Positions 31,812-40,326 of a stretch of DNA of 50,675 nucleotides are shown here, piece by piece. Location of the stretch: assembly GCA_019414325.1 (NCBI GenBank), contig DXMG01000012.1, forward strand, positions 3,449 to 54,123, in the 5' to 3' direction. A program made the position numbers and the translations under genes. The notes beneath the pieces are model-generated. The model had not been told where the DNA came from and made no database searches. It was given only the letters and a program-made list of their open reading frames with translations. This DNA comes from Collinsella sp. (lineage in GTDB: Bacteria; Actinomycetota; Coriobacteriia; Coriobacteriales; Coriobacteriaceae). Numbering within the stretch: position 1 is the first letter of the stretch; every line of letters begins with the position of its first letter.

Positions 31812-32865
31812 CGCTTTCCTTGACCGTCAGCGAAATCAGGCGGAATGCGATGGTGAGCACCGCCACGCCAATCACACCGGAAAGGATATACATGGCAGCC
31901 TGGCCGGCAAAGCCAAGGCCCTGTTCCTCGGAATAGGCCTGCAGGTAATCACCCGTGGGCAGCGCGTCGGCAAAGGTCGGGGTATCGAGGCCGACCGAAG
32001 CCTGCAGGCTGTCGTCGCCAGCCTCCTGAACGGCAGTCGCGGCGCCCTCGGCGTCCCACTCGCCCCAGGCGTCTCCGGTGGCCAGCAGGCCCAGCGGCGT
32101 GGCCACCACGAGCACGGCGACCAGAATGAGCGTGAGAATCAGGGAAGTCTTCTTGGCGGTACCATCGGCGGCAAGCTGGCCATCGACGGCCTCGGGCCCG
32201 ACGATAATGCTCGGCGCCGTCTTCTTAATGAAACCGTAGATCGCAGCCGTCGCCACGCCCTCGACCACGCCGGCAACCAGCATATGCGGGATCAACATGG
32301 CCGGAATAGCCACGGACAGCGGGAAGGGGCAGTACAGCGGCGCGCCCGAAGCATTGGTAAAGAGCATCGGCTGAATACCGAACTCGACCGCCGCGCACAG
32401 GGCCGCCAGGCACAGGCCAACCCAGCCGCTTACGATGGCAGAAACCGAGGTGCCCCAGCTCTTGTCGTGCAGACGGCTGTTGAGCGCACGGAACACGATA
32501 GCAGCGACAAACGGCAGCACAAAGGCCATGTTAAAGCAGTTGGCGCCAAACGACAGAACGCCGCCGTCGCCAAACAGCAGCGCCTGCAGCGCCAGCGCGA
32601 CCGAGACAGCGATAGCCGCGGACTCGGGGCCCAGCAGCAGCGCGATGAGCGCGCCGCCAACGGCGTGACCAGTGGTGCCGCCGGGCAGCGGCACGTTGAA
32701 CATCATGAGCAAAAAGGAGAACGCGGCGCAGATGCCCAGGAACGCCATGTGCTCGCGATCGAGCGTGGCGCGTACCTTCTTAATACAGTGAACCCAAACG
32801 GGCACCATCGCCACTGCCATGACGGCATCGGTCTGTGGGGACAGATAATTATCTGGAATGTGCAT
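31783..32865 (-). CDS. cbiM: CbiM-CbiN-like fused metal-binding transporter subunit
   Basis: 360 residues. Begins MHIPDNYLSPQTDAVMAVAM; the Met1-His2 N-terminus and His67 (in PGGTTGHAVGG) are the ligands of the buried metal site of this S-component family. The usual G in MHIPDGYLSP is Asn6. CbiM part (about 1-225) has six or so membrane helices; then a linker and a C-terminal two-helix PDGLE/CbiN-like part (ILTLILVAVLVVATPLGLLA ... GFAGQAAMYILSGVIGVAVL). GGGAGG precedes the ATG. The upstream NikR-like operator suggests nickel rather than cobalt. Confidence 0.92.
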   Translation of the reverse strand: MHIPDNYLSPQTDAVMAVAMVPVWVHCIKKVRATLDREHMAFLGICAAFSFLLMMFNVPLPGGTTGHAVGGALIALLLGPESAAIAVSVALALQALLFGDGGVLSFGANCFNMAFVLPFVAAIVFRALNSRLHDKSWGTSVSAIVSGWVGLCLAALCAAVEFGIQPMLFTNASGAPLYCPFPLSVAIPAMLIPHMLVAGVVEGVATAAIYGFIKKTAPSIIVGPEAVDGQLAADGTAKKTSLILTLILVAVLVVATPLGLLATGDAWGEWDAEGAATAVQEAGDDSLQASVGLDTPTFADALPTGDYLQAYSEEQGLGFAGQAAMYILSGVIGVAVLTIAFRLISLTVKESGAHGNSRAA

Positions 32866-32922
32866 ATACGCCTCCCGGTTGTTGGCGCACAGAATTGCAA
32901 CGCCGCCTGAATTACCTTGCCA

Positions 32923-32950
32923 GTGTTACGTATTGTCAGATTCGTAACAC
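32923..32950. promoter_or_regulatory. NikR-type operator
   Basis: GTGTTAC (32923-32929) and GTAACAC (32944-32950) are perfect inverted half-sites separated by 14 bases. This is the GTGTTAC-N14-GTAACAC arrangement described for NikR in several non-enteric bacteria. It lies just downstream of the -10 element, so bound protein would block transcription of the cbi operon. Confidence 0.7.
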
Positions 32951-32960
32951 GCCGCGGGCT

Positions 32961-32989
32961 ATCATAGCAAAACGACGCACTGCCGACAA
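32961..32989 (-). promoter_or_regulatory. Promoter of the cbiMQO operon
   Basis: Minus strand TTGTCG (32989-32984), exact 17-bp spacer, TATGAT (32966-32961). Start point near 32954, leaving a leader of about 90 bases; the operator at 32950-32923 covers the first transcribed bases. Confidence 0.65.
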
Positions 32990-33110
32990 AGCAGCACGCC
33001 GTTATGTAATGCGCGTGTCATATATGCAGGCTCAGCAGCGCCTTATATCGAGCATAGCAGTCACGTAGGACTCGGCGGCAGCCACCGCTGGCCTATACCC
33101 GGCGCAAGCC

Positions 33111-35564
33111 CTAGCCGCGGACCTCGCCGTTTACGCCCTTGCACACCTTGGTGACGATCTTCTGGTGCGCCTTCTCGACCTCTTCGCTGGTGAGCGTGTG
33201 GTCGTCGGAGCGATATGTAAGCGCAAAGGCCATGGACTTCTTGCCCGCTCCGATGCGGATGGGATCGCGGTAGACGTCGAACAGGCGCACGCCCTCGAGC
33301 AGCTTGCCACCGGCGCTGGTAATGCGGCGCTCAAGATCCTCGCAGGTCACGGAGTTATCGACCACGATAGCCAGGTCGTGCTCGACAGCCGGATACTGCG
33401 AGAACTCGCGGTAGTTCTCCTGGTTGCGAGCGCCCTTGATCAGCTTGTCCAGATCGAGCTCAAAGGCAACGACGACCTCATCGATGCCCATGGCTTCGCG
33501 CGCCTCGGGGTGGATCTCGCCAACCCAGCCCAACACGGTGCCGCCGGACAGAACCTCGGCCGCACGACCCGGCTGCAAGAAAGCGTAGCCCTCGCCCTCG
33601 ACGGGACGGAAGCGAACCTTCTCGATGCGCAGCTGGGCGAGCAGCTCCTCGACAATGCCCTTGCCAAAGAAGAAGCGCAGCTTGCGGTACTTCATGGTCC
33701 AAGACTGCTCGCTCCACTGGCCCGAGAGCACGCCCGCCACGGACTTAGTCTCCTTGGGCAGGCTGGCGTTCTCGCGGCCATGGAACAGGCTGCCGACCTC
33801 GTACAGGTGCACGTTGGGCGTGCCGTGGGCCTCGTTATAGGCCACAGACTGCAGCAGGCCCGGCAGCAGCGAACGACGCATCTCGGTCTGCTCGGCTACC
33901 AGCGGGTTCATGAGCACCACGGGGCAGCCGCGGCCCTCGGTGGACATGCCAATCTTCTCCAAGTCGCCCGGGGCGGCAAAGCCAAAGGTCGTGGTCTCGT
34001 TGAGGCCGCAGGCGCGCAGGATCTCGCCGACCTTGCGGGTGAGCTTCTGCTCGCGGGTCAAGCCGCCGATGTGGTTCTTGGCAGCTGGGATGGTCGCCGT
34101 CACACGGCCCATGCCCCACAGGCGCAGGACCTCCTCGATCAGGTCAATCTCGCGCGGCAGGTCGGGGCGGAAGCTCGGCGGAGTGACCATAAAGTCCTCG
34201 CCGTCGCGCTCGACGGTGCAGCCCAGGCGGGTGAGCGAGCGCTCGATAAAGTCAGGCTCGATGTCGGCGCCACAGATGGCGTGCACGCGGGCCAAGCGCA
34301 GCTTGATGCTGTCGATGGTCTTGGGCGCAGGGAACACGTCGACATAGCCGGGAGCAACCTCGCCGCCGGCGATCTCCTCGATCAGCGCGCAGGTAACGTT
34401 GGCGACATCCACGCAACCGGTCTCATCGACCTGACGCTCAAAGCGAATGGAGGCGTCGGAGATCAGCGACAGATCGCGGCTGGTGTGCGAGGTGCGACCG
34501 GCGTTGAAGCAGGCGCTCTCGACCATCACGTCGACGGTGTCGTCCTCGATCTCGGAATCCATGCCGCCCATAACGCCGGCCAGCGCCACGGGACGCTCGC
34601 CGTCGGTGATGAGGCCCATGCCGGCGTCGAGCGTGCGCTCCTCGCCGTCGAGGGTCGTAAACTTCTCGTCCTGTTGGGCGGCGCGAACCACCACGCGACG
34701 CCTGCCCTCGCGCTCGGCAAAGGTGTCCAGGTCAAAGGCGTGCAGCGGCTGACCGGTGAGCATCATCACGTAGTTGGTGATGTCGACGATGTTGTTGTGC
34801 GGGCGCACGCCCAGGGCGTTGAGGCGCTTGACCATCCAGTCGGGCGAGGGGCCGACCTTCACGTTGCGCACGATGCGGGCGACATAGCGATCGCACAGGC
34901 CCTCGTCGGCAATCTCGACCGAAAGCTCGTCGTCGGTCGCGCGGCCGGTCTCGGCCTTGATGGCGGGCAGCTCAACGTGGAAATCGCGGTCGAAAATGGC
35001 GCCGGTCTCGCGGGCCATGCCGATCATGGACAGGCAGTCGGGACGGTTGGGCGTGATCTCGCAGTCGAGCACGGTGTCGCTCGAGCCCACGTACTCGGCA
35101 AACGGCATGCCGCAGGGCGTATCCTCGGGCAGGATCATGATGCCGGAGTGGTCGCCGCCCAGGCCGAGCTCGCGCGCGGAGCAGTTCATGCCCATGGACA
35201 CGACGCCGCGAAGCTTGCTCTTCTTGATCTTGACGTCGCCGGGAAGCACGGCGCCGATCATGGCCGTGACGATGTGGTCGCCGGCCTCGAAGTTCTGCGC
35301 GCCGCAGACGATCTGCAGCGGGGCGGGGTTGCCGTCGGCGTCGAGGTTCTTGTCGCCCACGTCGACCGAGCACACATACATGTGGTCGCTATCGGGGTGC
35401 GGGGTCTTGGTGAGCACCTTGGCAGTCACCACGTGGTCGAAGGACTCGCCCACGGTGTCGATTGCCTCGACCTCGGTGCCGGTACGGATATATTCGTCCG
35501 AAAGGGTCTTGGGATCCTCCGGAATATCGATCATGGTCTTGAGCCAGTCGTAAGAAACGCGCAT
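33111..35564 (-). CDS. pheT: Phenylalanine--tRNA ligase beta subunit
   Basis: 817 residues, full-length form. N-terminal OB-fold tRNA-binding domain (VVTAKVLTKTPHPDSDHMYV, about 45-64; KIKKSKLRGVVSMGMNCS), B3/B4 domain (editing of Tyr-tRNA-Phe), B5 domain (RPDLPREIDLIEEVLRLWG), and the C-terminal ferredoxin-like anticodon-binding domain (FSQYPAVEHDLAIVVDNSVT ... ALTYRSDDHTLTSEEVEKAH). AAAGGAGACC precedes the ATG. Follows pheS by 63 bp and is controlled with it by the T-box leader. Confidence 0.97.
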   Translation of the reverse strand: MRVSYDWLKTMIDIPEDPKTLSDEYIRTGTEVEAIDTVGESFDHVVTAKVLTKTPHPDSDHMYVCSVDVGDKNLDADGNPAPLQIVCGAQNFEAGDHIVTAMIGAVLPGDVKIKKSKLRGVVSMGMNCSARELGLGGDHSGIMILPEDTPCGMPFAEYVGSSDTVLDCEITPNRPDCLSMIGMARETGAIFDRDFHVELPAIKAETGRATDDELSVEIADEGLCDRYVARIVRNVKVGPSPDWMVKRLNALGVRPHNNIVDITNYVMMLTGQPLHAFDLDTFAEREGRRRVVVRAAQQDEKFTTLDGEERTLDAGMGLITDGERPVALAGVMGGMDSEIEDDTVDVMVESACFNAGRTSHTSRDLSLISDASIRFERQVDETGCVDVANVTCALIEEIAGGEVAPGYVDVFPAPKTIDSIKLRLARVHAICGADIEPDFIERSLTRLGCTVERDGEDFMVTPPSFRPDLPREIDLIEEVLRLWGMGRVTATIPAAKNHIGGLTREQKLTRKVGEILRACGLNETTTFGFAAPGDLEKIGMSTEGRGCPVVLMNPLVAEQTEMRRSLLPGLLQSVAYNEAHGTPNVHLYEVGSLFHGRENASLPKETKSVAGVLSGQWSEQSWTMKYRKLRFFFGKGIVEELLAQLRIEKVRFRPVEGEGYAFLQPGRAAEVLSGGTVLGWVGEIHPEAREAMGIDEVVVAFELDLDKLIKGARNQENYREFSQYPAVEHDLAIVVDNSVTCEDLERRITSAGGKLLEGVRLFDVYRDPIRIGAGKKSMAFALTYRSDDHTLTSEEVEKAHQKIVTKVCKGVNGEVRG

Positions 35565-35627
35565 CTAACTGGTCTCCTTTCATAAATGCGGCTTTGAGCC
35601 GGAAACTGCAACTAAGAAGAAAGCGTT

Positions 35628-36704
35628 CTAGAACTGGTTCAAGAACCTCATGTCACCAGTCATCAACGTGCGCAGGTCGGGCAGGTCGTAGCGCAGTGCC
35701 GCGACGCGCTCGGCGCCAATGCCAAAGGCGAAGCCGGTGTACTTCTCGGGGTCGATGCCGCAGTTAATCAGGACGTTGGGGTCGACCATGCCGCAGCCCA
35801 GGATCTCAATCCAGCCGCTGTGCTTGCAGAAGTTGCAGCCCTTGCCGCCGCACACATGGCAGCTCACGTCCACCTCGCAGGAAGGCTCGGTGAAGGGGAA
35901 GAAGTGCGGGCGATAGCGCGTCTTGCGGTCCTCGCCAAACATGCACTTAACAAAGTAGTCGAGCGTGCCCTTAAGATCGCCAAAGGTGATGCCCTCGTCG
36001 ACGACCAGGCCCTCGATCTGGTTGAACTGCGGCAGGTGGCAGGCGTCGGCCGTGTCGGGACGATAGACGGTGCCCGGGCAGATCATGTAGATGGGCGGCC
36101 TCTGCGACTCCATGGTGTGGATCTGCACGCCCGAAGTCTGGGTGCGCAGCAGTACGTCGGACTCGCCGTGGGCGTGAGCCTCGGGGTGCGCGACGCTGCC
36201 GGGGTTGTTGTCGACCACGTAGAAGGTATCGCGAGCCGAGCGGCTCGGATGATCCATGGGGGCATTGAGCGCGGTGAAGTTGTAGTAGGAGGTGTCGACC
36301 ATGGGGCCGGACTCGACGGTATAGCCGATACCGCAGAAGATGTCCTCGGCCTCCTCGATGATCTGCTTGATCAGGTGCTGGTGACCGATCTGCGGTCGGA
36401 TGCCCGGCAGCGTGATGTCGACGGCCTCGTGCTCGAGTGCGTGCTTGAGGGCGGCGGCCTTCATCTCGGTGGTGCGCTCGTCGAGCATGCCCTCGATCAG
36501 CTGGCGCATCTCGTTGGCGCGCTTGCCCATCATGGGACGATCCTCGGGGGCGAGCTTGCCCATCATGCGCATCAGGCCGGTGATGCGGCCCTTGCGGCCG
36601 AGCAGCTCAACGCGCGCGGCCTCGAGCTTTGCGGCGTCGTCGGCGCCTGCGACGAGCTCCTTGGCCTCTTCCTCGAGTTTGACCAGATCATCAATCAGGC
36701 TCAT
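35628..36704 (-). CDS. pheS: Phenylalanine--tRNA ligase alpha subunit
   Basis: 358 residues from ATG 36704 with AAAGGGAAG upstream; the frame is open to 37070 but that part is the T-box leader. N-terminal coiled coil (LIDDLVKLEEEAKELVAGAD ...), then the class II catalytic core: HPLNQI-type region here HQHLIKQIIEEAEDIFCGIG, DTFYVVDN, RPPIYMICPGTVYRPDTADA, CHLPQFNQIEGLVVDEGITF, and the C-terminal GCGMVDPNVL ... GFAFGIGAERVAALRYDLPD. Cysteines in CHVCGGKGCNFCKHSGWIEI are common in this family. Confidence 0.97.
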   Translation of the reverse strand: MSLIDDLVKLEEEAKELVAGADDAAKLEAARVELLGRKGRITGLMRMMGKLAPEDRPMMGKRANEMRQLIEGMLDERTTEMKAAALKHALEHEAVDITLPGIRPQIGHQHLIKQIIEEAEDIFCGIGYTVESGPMVDTSYYNFTALNAPMDHPSRSARDTFYVVDNNPGSVAHPEAHAHGESDVLLRTQTSGVQIHTMESQRPPIYMICPGTVYRPDTADACHLPQFNQIEGLVVDEGITFGDLKGTLDYFVKCMFGEDRKTRYRPHFFPFTEPSCEVDVSCHVCGGKGCNFCKHSGWIEILGCGMVDPNVLINCGIDPEKYTGFAFGIGAERVAALRYDLPDLRTLMTGDMRFLNQF

Positions 36705-36785
36705 GTCTTCCCTTTCGTCTCTCGCGCTCCCCGCTTGCCGAGGCGGCTGCCGCCGTCTGACATTGCGAAAACGCGGCCCGGTTCG

Positions 36786-37088
36786 GTAACAAAAAAACCG
36801 TCCTCGGGCATGTGCATTGCCCAAGGACGGTTGAATTCCGCGGTACCACCTTGTTTGACCCGACGGATGTCTGGCCCGCCGCGCCCACTCTTTGCCCCTT
36901 GTCGCGAGGCTCACGGCTTCCCTACTGGGGACATCGCCGCCGCTGGCCGCGCGCCCGTTGAGGTCGCTGCTCGGGAGTGAACGCTTGGCCCTTGTCACCG
37001 CAGGAAGGCTTGCAGCCCATGACCTTCCCTCTCTTGCCGGCGACGCGGCGGGCAAAACCCTCTCCGTCAACGCATTGGGCTATAGGAT
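36786..37088 (-). promoter_or_regulatory. T-box riboswitch of pheST
   Basis: The minus strand carries the T-box core AAGGTGGTACCGCGG (36852-36838), 135 bases before pheS. It is followed by a strong terminator: CCGTCCTTGGGC/GCCCGAGGACGG with TTTTTTT (36831-36791). Upstream is about 240 bases of structured stem I-III sequence starting near 37088. Uncharged tRNA-Phe should pair its NCCA end with the UGG of the T-box and prevent termination. The specifier codon should be UUC: candidates are TTC at 37006-37004 and at 36982-36980; I cannot fold it to decide. A weak -10 TATCCT lies near 37082-37087. Confidence 0.88.
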
Positions 37089-37210
37089 AGCACATTCTGC
37101 GTGTGCATCGCCGCGTTCCGTTTTGTTCGTGCTGGGTACAAGGCAGGTAGCTGTGCAAACTGGCCGCGCCGCCGCGTGCGACGGGCGACCTGCGAGATCA
37201 AGGATATGGT

Positions 37211-38785
37211 ATGGGAAAGAAGCACGATAAGAAGGCCGAGCCCGCAGCGGGCAAGACGCCCAAAGGCATGAAGGTCGATAAGGCCGTCAAAAAATTCCGC
37301 AAGCTCGAGGGCAAGCTGTGGACCCGCGAGTACCTGCTCAAGATTGCCGAGTTTGACGGCGCGACCATTGCCCCCGCCAACGGCGCCGCAGCGCGCGCCG
37401 ACGCCATGGGCACCCTTGCCGGCGAGCATCATAAGCTCCTGACCAGCGAAAAGTCTGTCGAACTTGTGCGCTCGCTGGCACGCGAAACCGTCGCCGGCGG
37501 CAAGATCGACGACCCGCAGCTGCTCGACGAGATCCGCGTACTCGGCCGCGACCAGCGCGAAGCGAGCGTCATTCCCACCGAGGAGGCCGAGGCCTGGACC
37601 AGGCTCACCTGCGAGGCCGACGCCGTGTGGCACAAGGCCAAGACGGCCAATGACTGGGCGAGCTTTGAGCCCTATGTGGATAGAATCGTCGGCCAGCTTA
37701 AGCATCAGGCCGAGCTCATGGACCCCAAGCGCGACCCATACGATGTTTGGCTTGACCAGTACGAGCGCGGCCTTTCCGCCAAGAGCTTCGATGCGTTTTG
37801 CGATGAGGTCAAGGCTACGGTCGTGCCGCTCGTGCACGCCATCGGCGAGCGCGGCCAGCAGCCCGCTGCCGACTTTTTGCACGCCCGCGTGCCCGAGGCT
37901 GCCCAGCGTGCCATGAGCTTCGATCTTATGAAGCTCGTCGGCCTGGACCTGAACGACACCACGCTTGCCTTTACCGAACACCCGTTTAGCGAGGGCTTTG
38001 CCGTGGGTGACGCGCGCATCGCGACGCACATCTATGAGGACGACTGCATCTCCAACGTCTACAGCATCATCCACGAGGCCGGTCACACCATGTATGAGCT
38101 GGGCGTGAACCCCGCCTATGCGCGCACCTGCCTGGAGGGCGGCACCTCCATGGGCATCCACGAGAGCCAGAGCCGCTTCTTTGAGAACACCGTGGGTCGC
38201 AGCCGCGCCTTTATGGGACCGCTGCTCGAGGTGCTGCGCCGCCACGCGCCCGAGGTCTACGGCAACGTGGACGAGGACGCGCTCTACCGCGCCGTGAACA
38301 TCGCGCAGCCGTCGTTGATCCGCACCGAGGCGGACGAGCTCACCTATCCGCTGCACGTTATGGTGCGCTACCAGATCGAGCACATGCTGTTTGCCGGCGA
38401 GGCCACGGCCAAGGACATCCCCGCGCTTTGGAATCGCTTTATGAACGAGTACCTGGGCATTCCCGTTCCCGACGACACGCACGGCTGCCTGCAGGATACG
38501 CACTGGAGCGGCGGCTCGTTTGGCTACTTCCCCACCTATGCGCTGGGTAGCGCCTACGACGCCATGTTTGTGCCGGCCATGTGCCGCGACGGCGTCGACC
38601 TTACCGATGCCTGCGCGAGCGGCGATCTGGCGCCCGTCCGCGCCTGGCTGGGCGAGCACATTTGGCAGTGGGGCCGCGCCAAAGACGCGCCGGAGCTCAT
38701 CAAGGGCGCCTGCGGCATGGACTTTGACGCCCGCTACTACTGCAGCTACCTGCAGGACAAGTTCACCACGCTGTACGAGCTGTAA
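37211..38785 (+). CDS. M32-family metallocarboxypeptidase (thermostable carboxypeptidase 1-like)
   Basis: 524 residues. Zinc motif HEAGH in NVYSIIHEAGHTMYELGV (about 285-302) with downstream ligand Glu in GGTSMGIHESQSRFFEN. Other family blocks: DPYDVWLDQYERG, TEHPFSEGFAVGDARIATHI, EADELTYPLHVMVRYQIEHM, WSGGSFGYFPTYALGSAYDA. A Lys-rich N-terminal extension (MGKKHDKKAEPAAGK) of about 30 residues precedes the family core. Cytoplasmic; removes C-terminal residues from peptides with broad specificity. Divergent from pheS; AAGGATATGGT before the ATG; own terminator. Confidence 0.94.
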   Translation: MGKKHDKKAEPAAGKTPKGMKVDKAVKKFRKLEGKLWTREYLLKIAEFDGATIAPANGAAARADAMGTLAGEHHKLLTSEKSVELVRSLARETVAGGKIDDPQLLDEIRVLGRDQREASVIPTEEAEAWTRLTCEADAVWHKAKTANDWASFEPYVDRIVGQLKHQAELMDPKRDPYDVWLDQYERGLSAKSFDAFCDEVKATVVPLVHAIGERGQQPAADFLHARVPEAAQRAMSFDLMKLVGLDLNDTTLAFTEHPFSEGFAVGDARIATHIYEDDCISNVYSIIHEAGHTMYELGVNPAYARTCLEGGTSMGIHESQSRFFENTVGRSRAFMGPLLEVLRRHAPEVYGNVDEDALYRAVNIAQPSLIRTEADELTYPLHVMVRYQIEHMLFAGEATAKDIPALWNRFMNEYLGIPVPDDTHGCLQDTHWSGGSFGYFPTYALGSAYDAMFVPAMCRDGVDLTDACASGDLAPVRAWLGEHIWQWGRAKDAPELIKGACGMDFDARYYCSYLQDKFTTLYEL

Positions 38786-38813
38786 AGCTTAGGCAACACG
38801 TCAACGCAAAGGA

Positions 38814-38849
38814 GGCGCCGCGGGATCTATCCCGCGGCGCCCACTTTTT
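38814..38849 (+). terminator. Terminator of the M32 carboxypeptidase gene
   Basis: Perfect 11-bp stem GGCGCCGCGGG/CCCGCGGCGCC with a 6-base loop, then CACTTTTT. Confidence 0.85.
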
Positions 38850-38883
38850 CACCTAGTCATTGGGGCCGTTTGCAGCGTCGAGC

Positions 38884-38913
38884 AGTTACGCGGTTTGGTA
38901 AAATCGCGTAACT
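38884..38913 (-). repeat. Hairpin at the glmM stop codon
   Basis: AGTTACGCG (38884-38892) pairs perfectly with CGCGTAACT (38905-38913) around 12 bases. The stem starts inside the glmM stop codon (minus strand TAG). No T-run follows, so it may act as a 3'-end RNA stabiliser or a factor-assisted terminator. Confidence 0.5.
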
Positions 38914-40243
38914 AAAGGGCTTCCAGAGCACTTGCGATGCGCTTCATGGCGGCGTCGGCGGCGGCTTGGTCGGGGGCTTCGGCCAGCACGCGGATCACTG
39001 ACTCGGTTCCGCTCTTGCGCACGAGCACGCGGCCCTCACCCGCCAGCGCGGCCTCGGCCTCGGCGATCGCATTCTGCACGCCCATGTTCTCGAGCGCGGC
39101 ATCTTTGTCGGCCACGCGCACGGCGACCTGAGCCTGCGGCAGCAGCTTGCACGGAGCCGTGAGCTGCGAGAGTGTCTCGCGCTCAGCGCGAATCACTTCC
39201 ATCACGCGCAGCGAGGTCATAATGCCGTCGCCCGTGCGCTCGATATCGCCAAAGATCGTGTGGCCCGTCTGCTCGCCGCCCAGGCTGTAGCCGCCCTCGC
39301 GCATCTTGGCATACACATGACGGTCGCCCACGCCGCTGGTCACGGCACTCAGACCGGCAAGCTCCAGCGACTTGACCAGGCCAAAGTTGCTGGCGATCGT
39401 CGGCACCACGGTACCGCCCGAGAGGCGCCCGTGCTTGTTCAGGTACACGCCGCACACGTACAGGATCTGGTCGCCGTCGACCACGCGACCGCGCTCGTCC
39501 ACGGCCAGGCAGCGGTCGGCATCGCCGTCGTAGGCAAAGCCCACGTCCAGGCCCTGCTCCACCACGTGGCGCTGCAGGCGCTCCATATGCGTGGAGCCGC
39601 AGTCGACGTTGATGTTAAAGCCATCGGGCGCGGCGTTAATCACGCGTACGTCGGCACCCAGCGCGTCGAACACCGGCTTGGCCACCGAGGATGCCGAGCC
39701 GTTGGCACAGTCGAGACCGATCTTGACGCCCTGCAGCGAAAAGTTCGCACTTGCAATGAGCGAGGCAATATAGCGGTTGCGACCCTGCATGTAGTCCACC
39801 GTGGCACCGATGTGGTTGCCCGTGGCCAGCGGCACTTCGCTCTTGCCATCGATGTAATCCTCGATGAGCTCCAGCACGTCCTCGTCCATCTTATAGCCGT
39901 CGCTGTTGACGAGCTTAATGCCGTTATCGCAAAACGGGTTGTGGCTCGCACTGATCATGATGCCGCAATCGAAGCAGCCCTCCACGGTCTGATGCGCCAC
40001 GCCCGGCGTCGGGACCACGTGCAGCATGTAGGCGTCCGCGCCGCTCGCGACCAAGCCGCTCACCAGCGCCGCCTCGAACATATAGCTCGAGCGACGCGTG
40101 TCCTTGCCCACGATCACGCGCGCCTTGGTCCCGCGGTTGGCGCCGTAATACCAGCCCACAAAGCGGCCGATCTTATAAGCGTGCTCTACCGTCAGTCCAA
40201 CGTTGGCCTCGCCGCGAAAGCCGTCGGTGCCAAAGTACTTCAT
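38912..40243 (-). CDS. glmM: Phosphoglucosamine mutase
   Basis: Converts glucosamine-6-phosphate to glucosamine-1-phosphate for UDP-GlcNAc and peptidoglycan synthesis. 443 residues. Starts MKYFGTDGFRGEANVGLT; phosphoserine loop GIMISASHNPFCDNGIKL (about 95-112); metal loop DGDADRCLAVDERG (about 240-253); sugar-binding GEQTGHTIF; phosphate-binding VRKSGTESVIRVLAEA near the C-terminus. All four domains present. The EQSGH-type sugar loop supports GlmM over phosphomannomutase. Confidence 0.95.
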   Translation of the reverse strand: MKYFGTDGFRGEANVGLTVEHAYKIGRFVGWYYGANRGTKARVIVGKDTRRSSYMFEAALVSGLVASGADAYMLHVVPTPGVAHQTVEGCFDCGIMISASHNPFCDNGIKLVNSDGYKMDEDVLELIEDYIDGKSEVPLATGNHIGATVDYMQGRNRYIASLIASANFSLQGVKIGLDCANGSASSVAKPVFDALGADVRVINAAPDGFNINVDCGSTHMERLQRHVVEQGLDVGFAYDGDADRCLAVDERGRVVDGDQILYVCGVYLNKHGRLSGGTVVPTIASNFGLVKSLELAGLSAVTSGVGDRHVYAKMREGGYSLGGEQTGHTIFGDIERTGDGIMTSLRVMEVIRAERETLSQLTAPCKLLPQAQVAVRVADKDAALENMGVQNAIAEAEAALAGEGRVLVRKSGTESVIRVLAEAPDQAAADAAMKRIASALEAL

Positions 40244-40254
40244 GCGCTCTCCTT

Positions 40255-40289
40255 ACAAAATAGGGGCGAACAGATTGCCCGTCCGCCCC
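40255..40289 (-). terminator. Probable terminator of the DUF4012 gene
   Basis: Minus strand GGGGCG (40289-40284) pairs with CGCCCC (40268-40263), with an inner GGGC/GCCC-type pairing possible, followed by TATTTTG. Moderate strength. Confidence 0.5.
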
Positions 40290-40326
40290 AAAATGGTACT
40301 CGATTATCTGCGCTACCAGAAAAACC

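Noticed and set aside
32866..32960. Cobalamin riboswitch before cbiM
   Set aside because: The leader is only about 90 bases and lacks a B12-box; the operator-like inverted repeat explains the region better.
33165..35585. 806-codon plus-strand ORF opposite pheT
   Set aside because: Shadow caused by codon bias; no start signal or domain.
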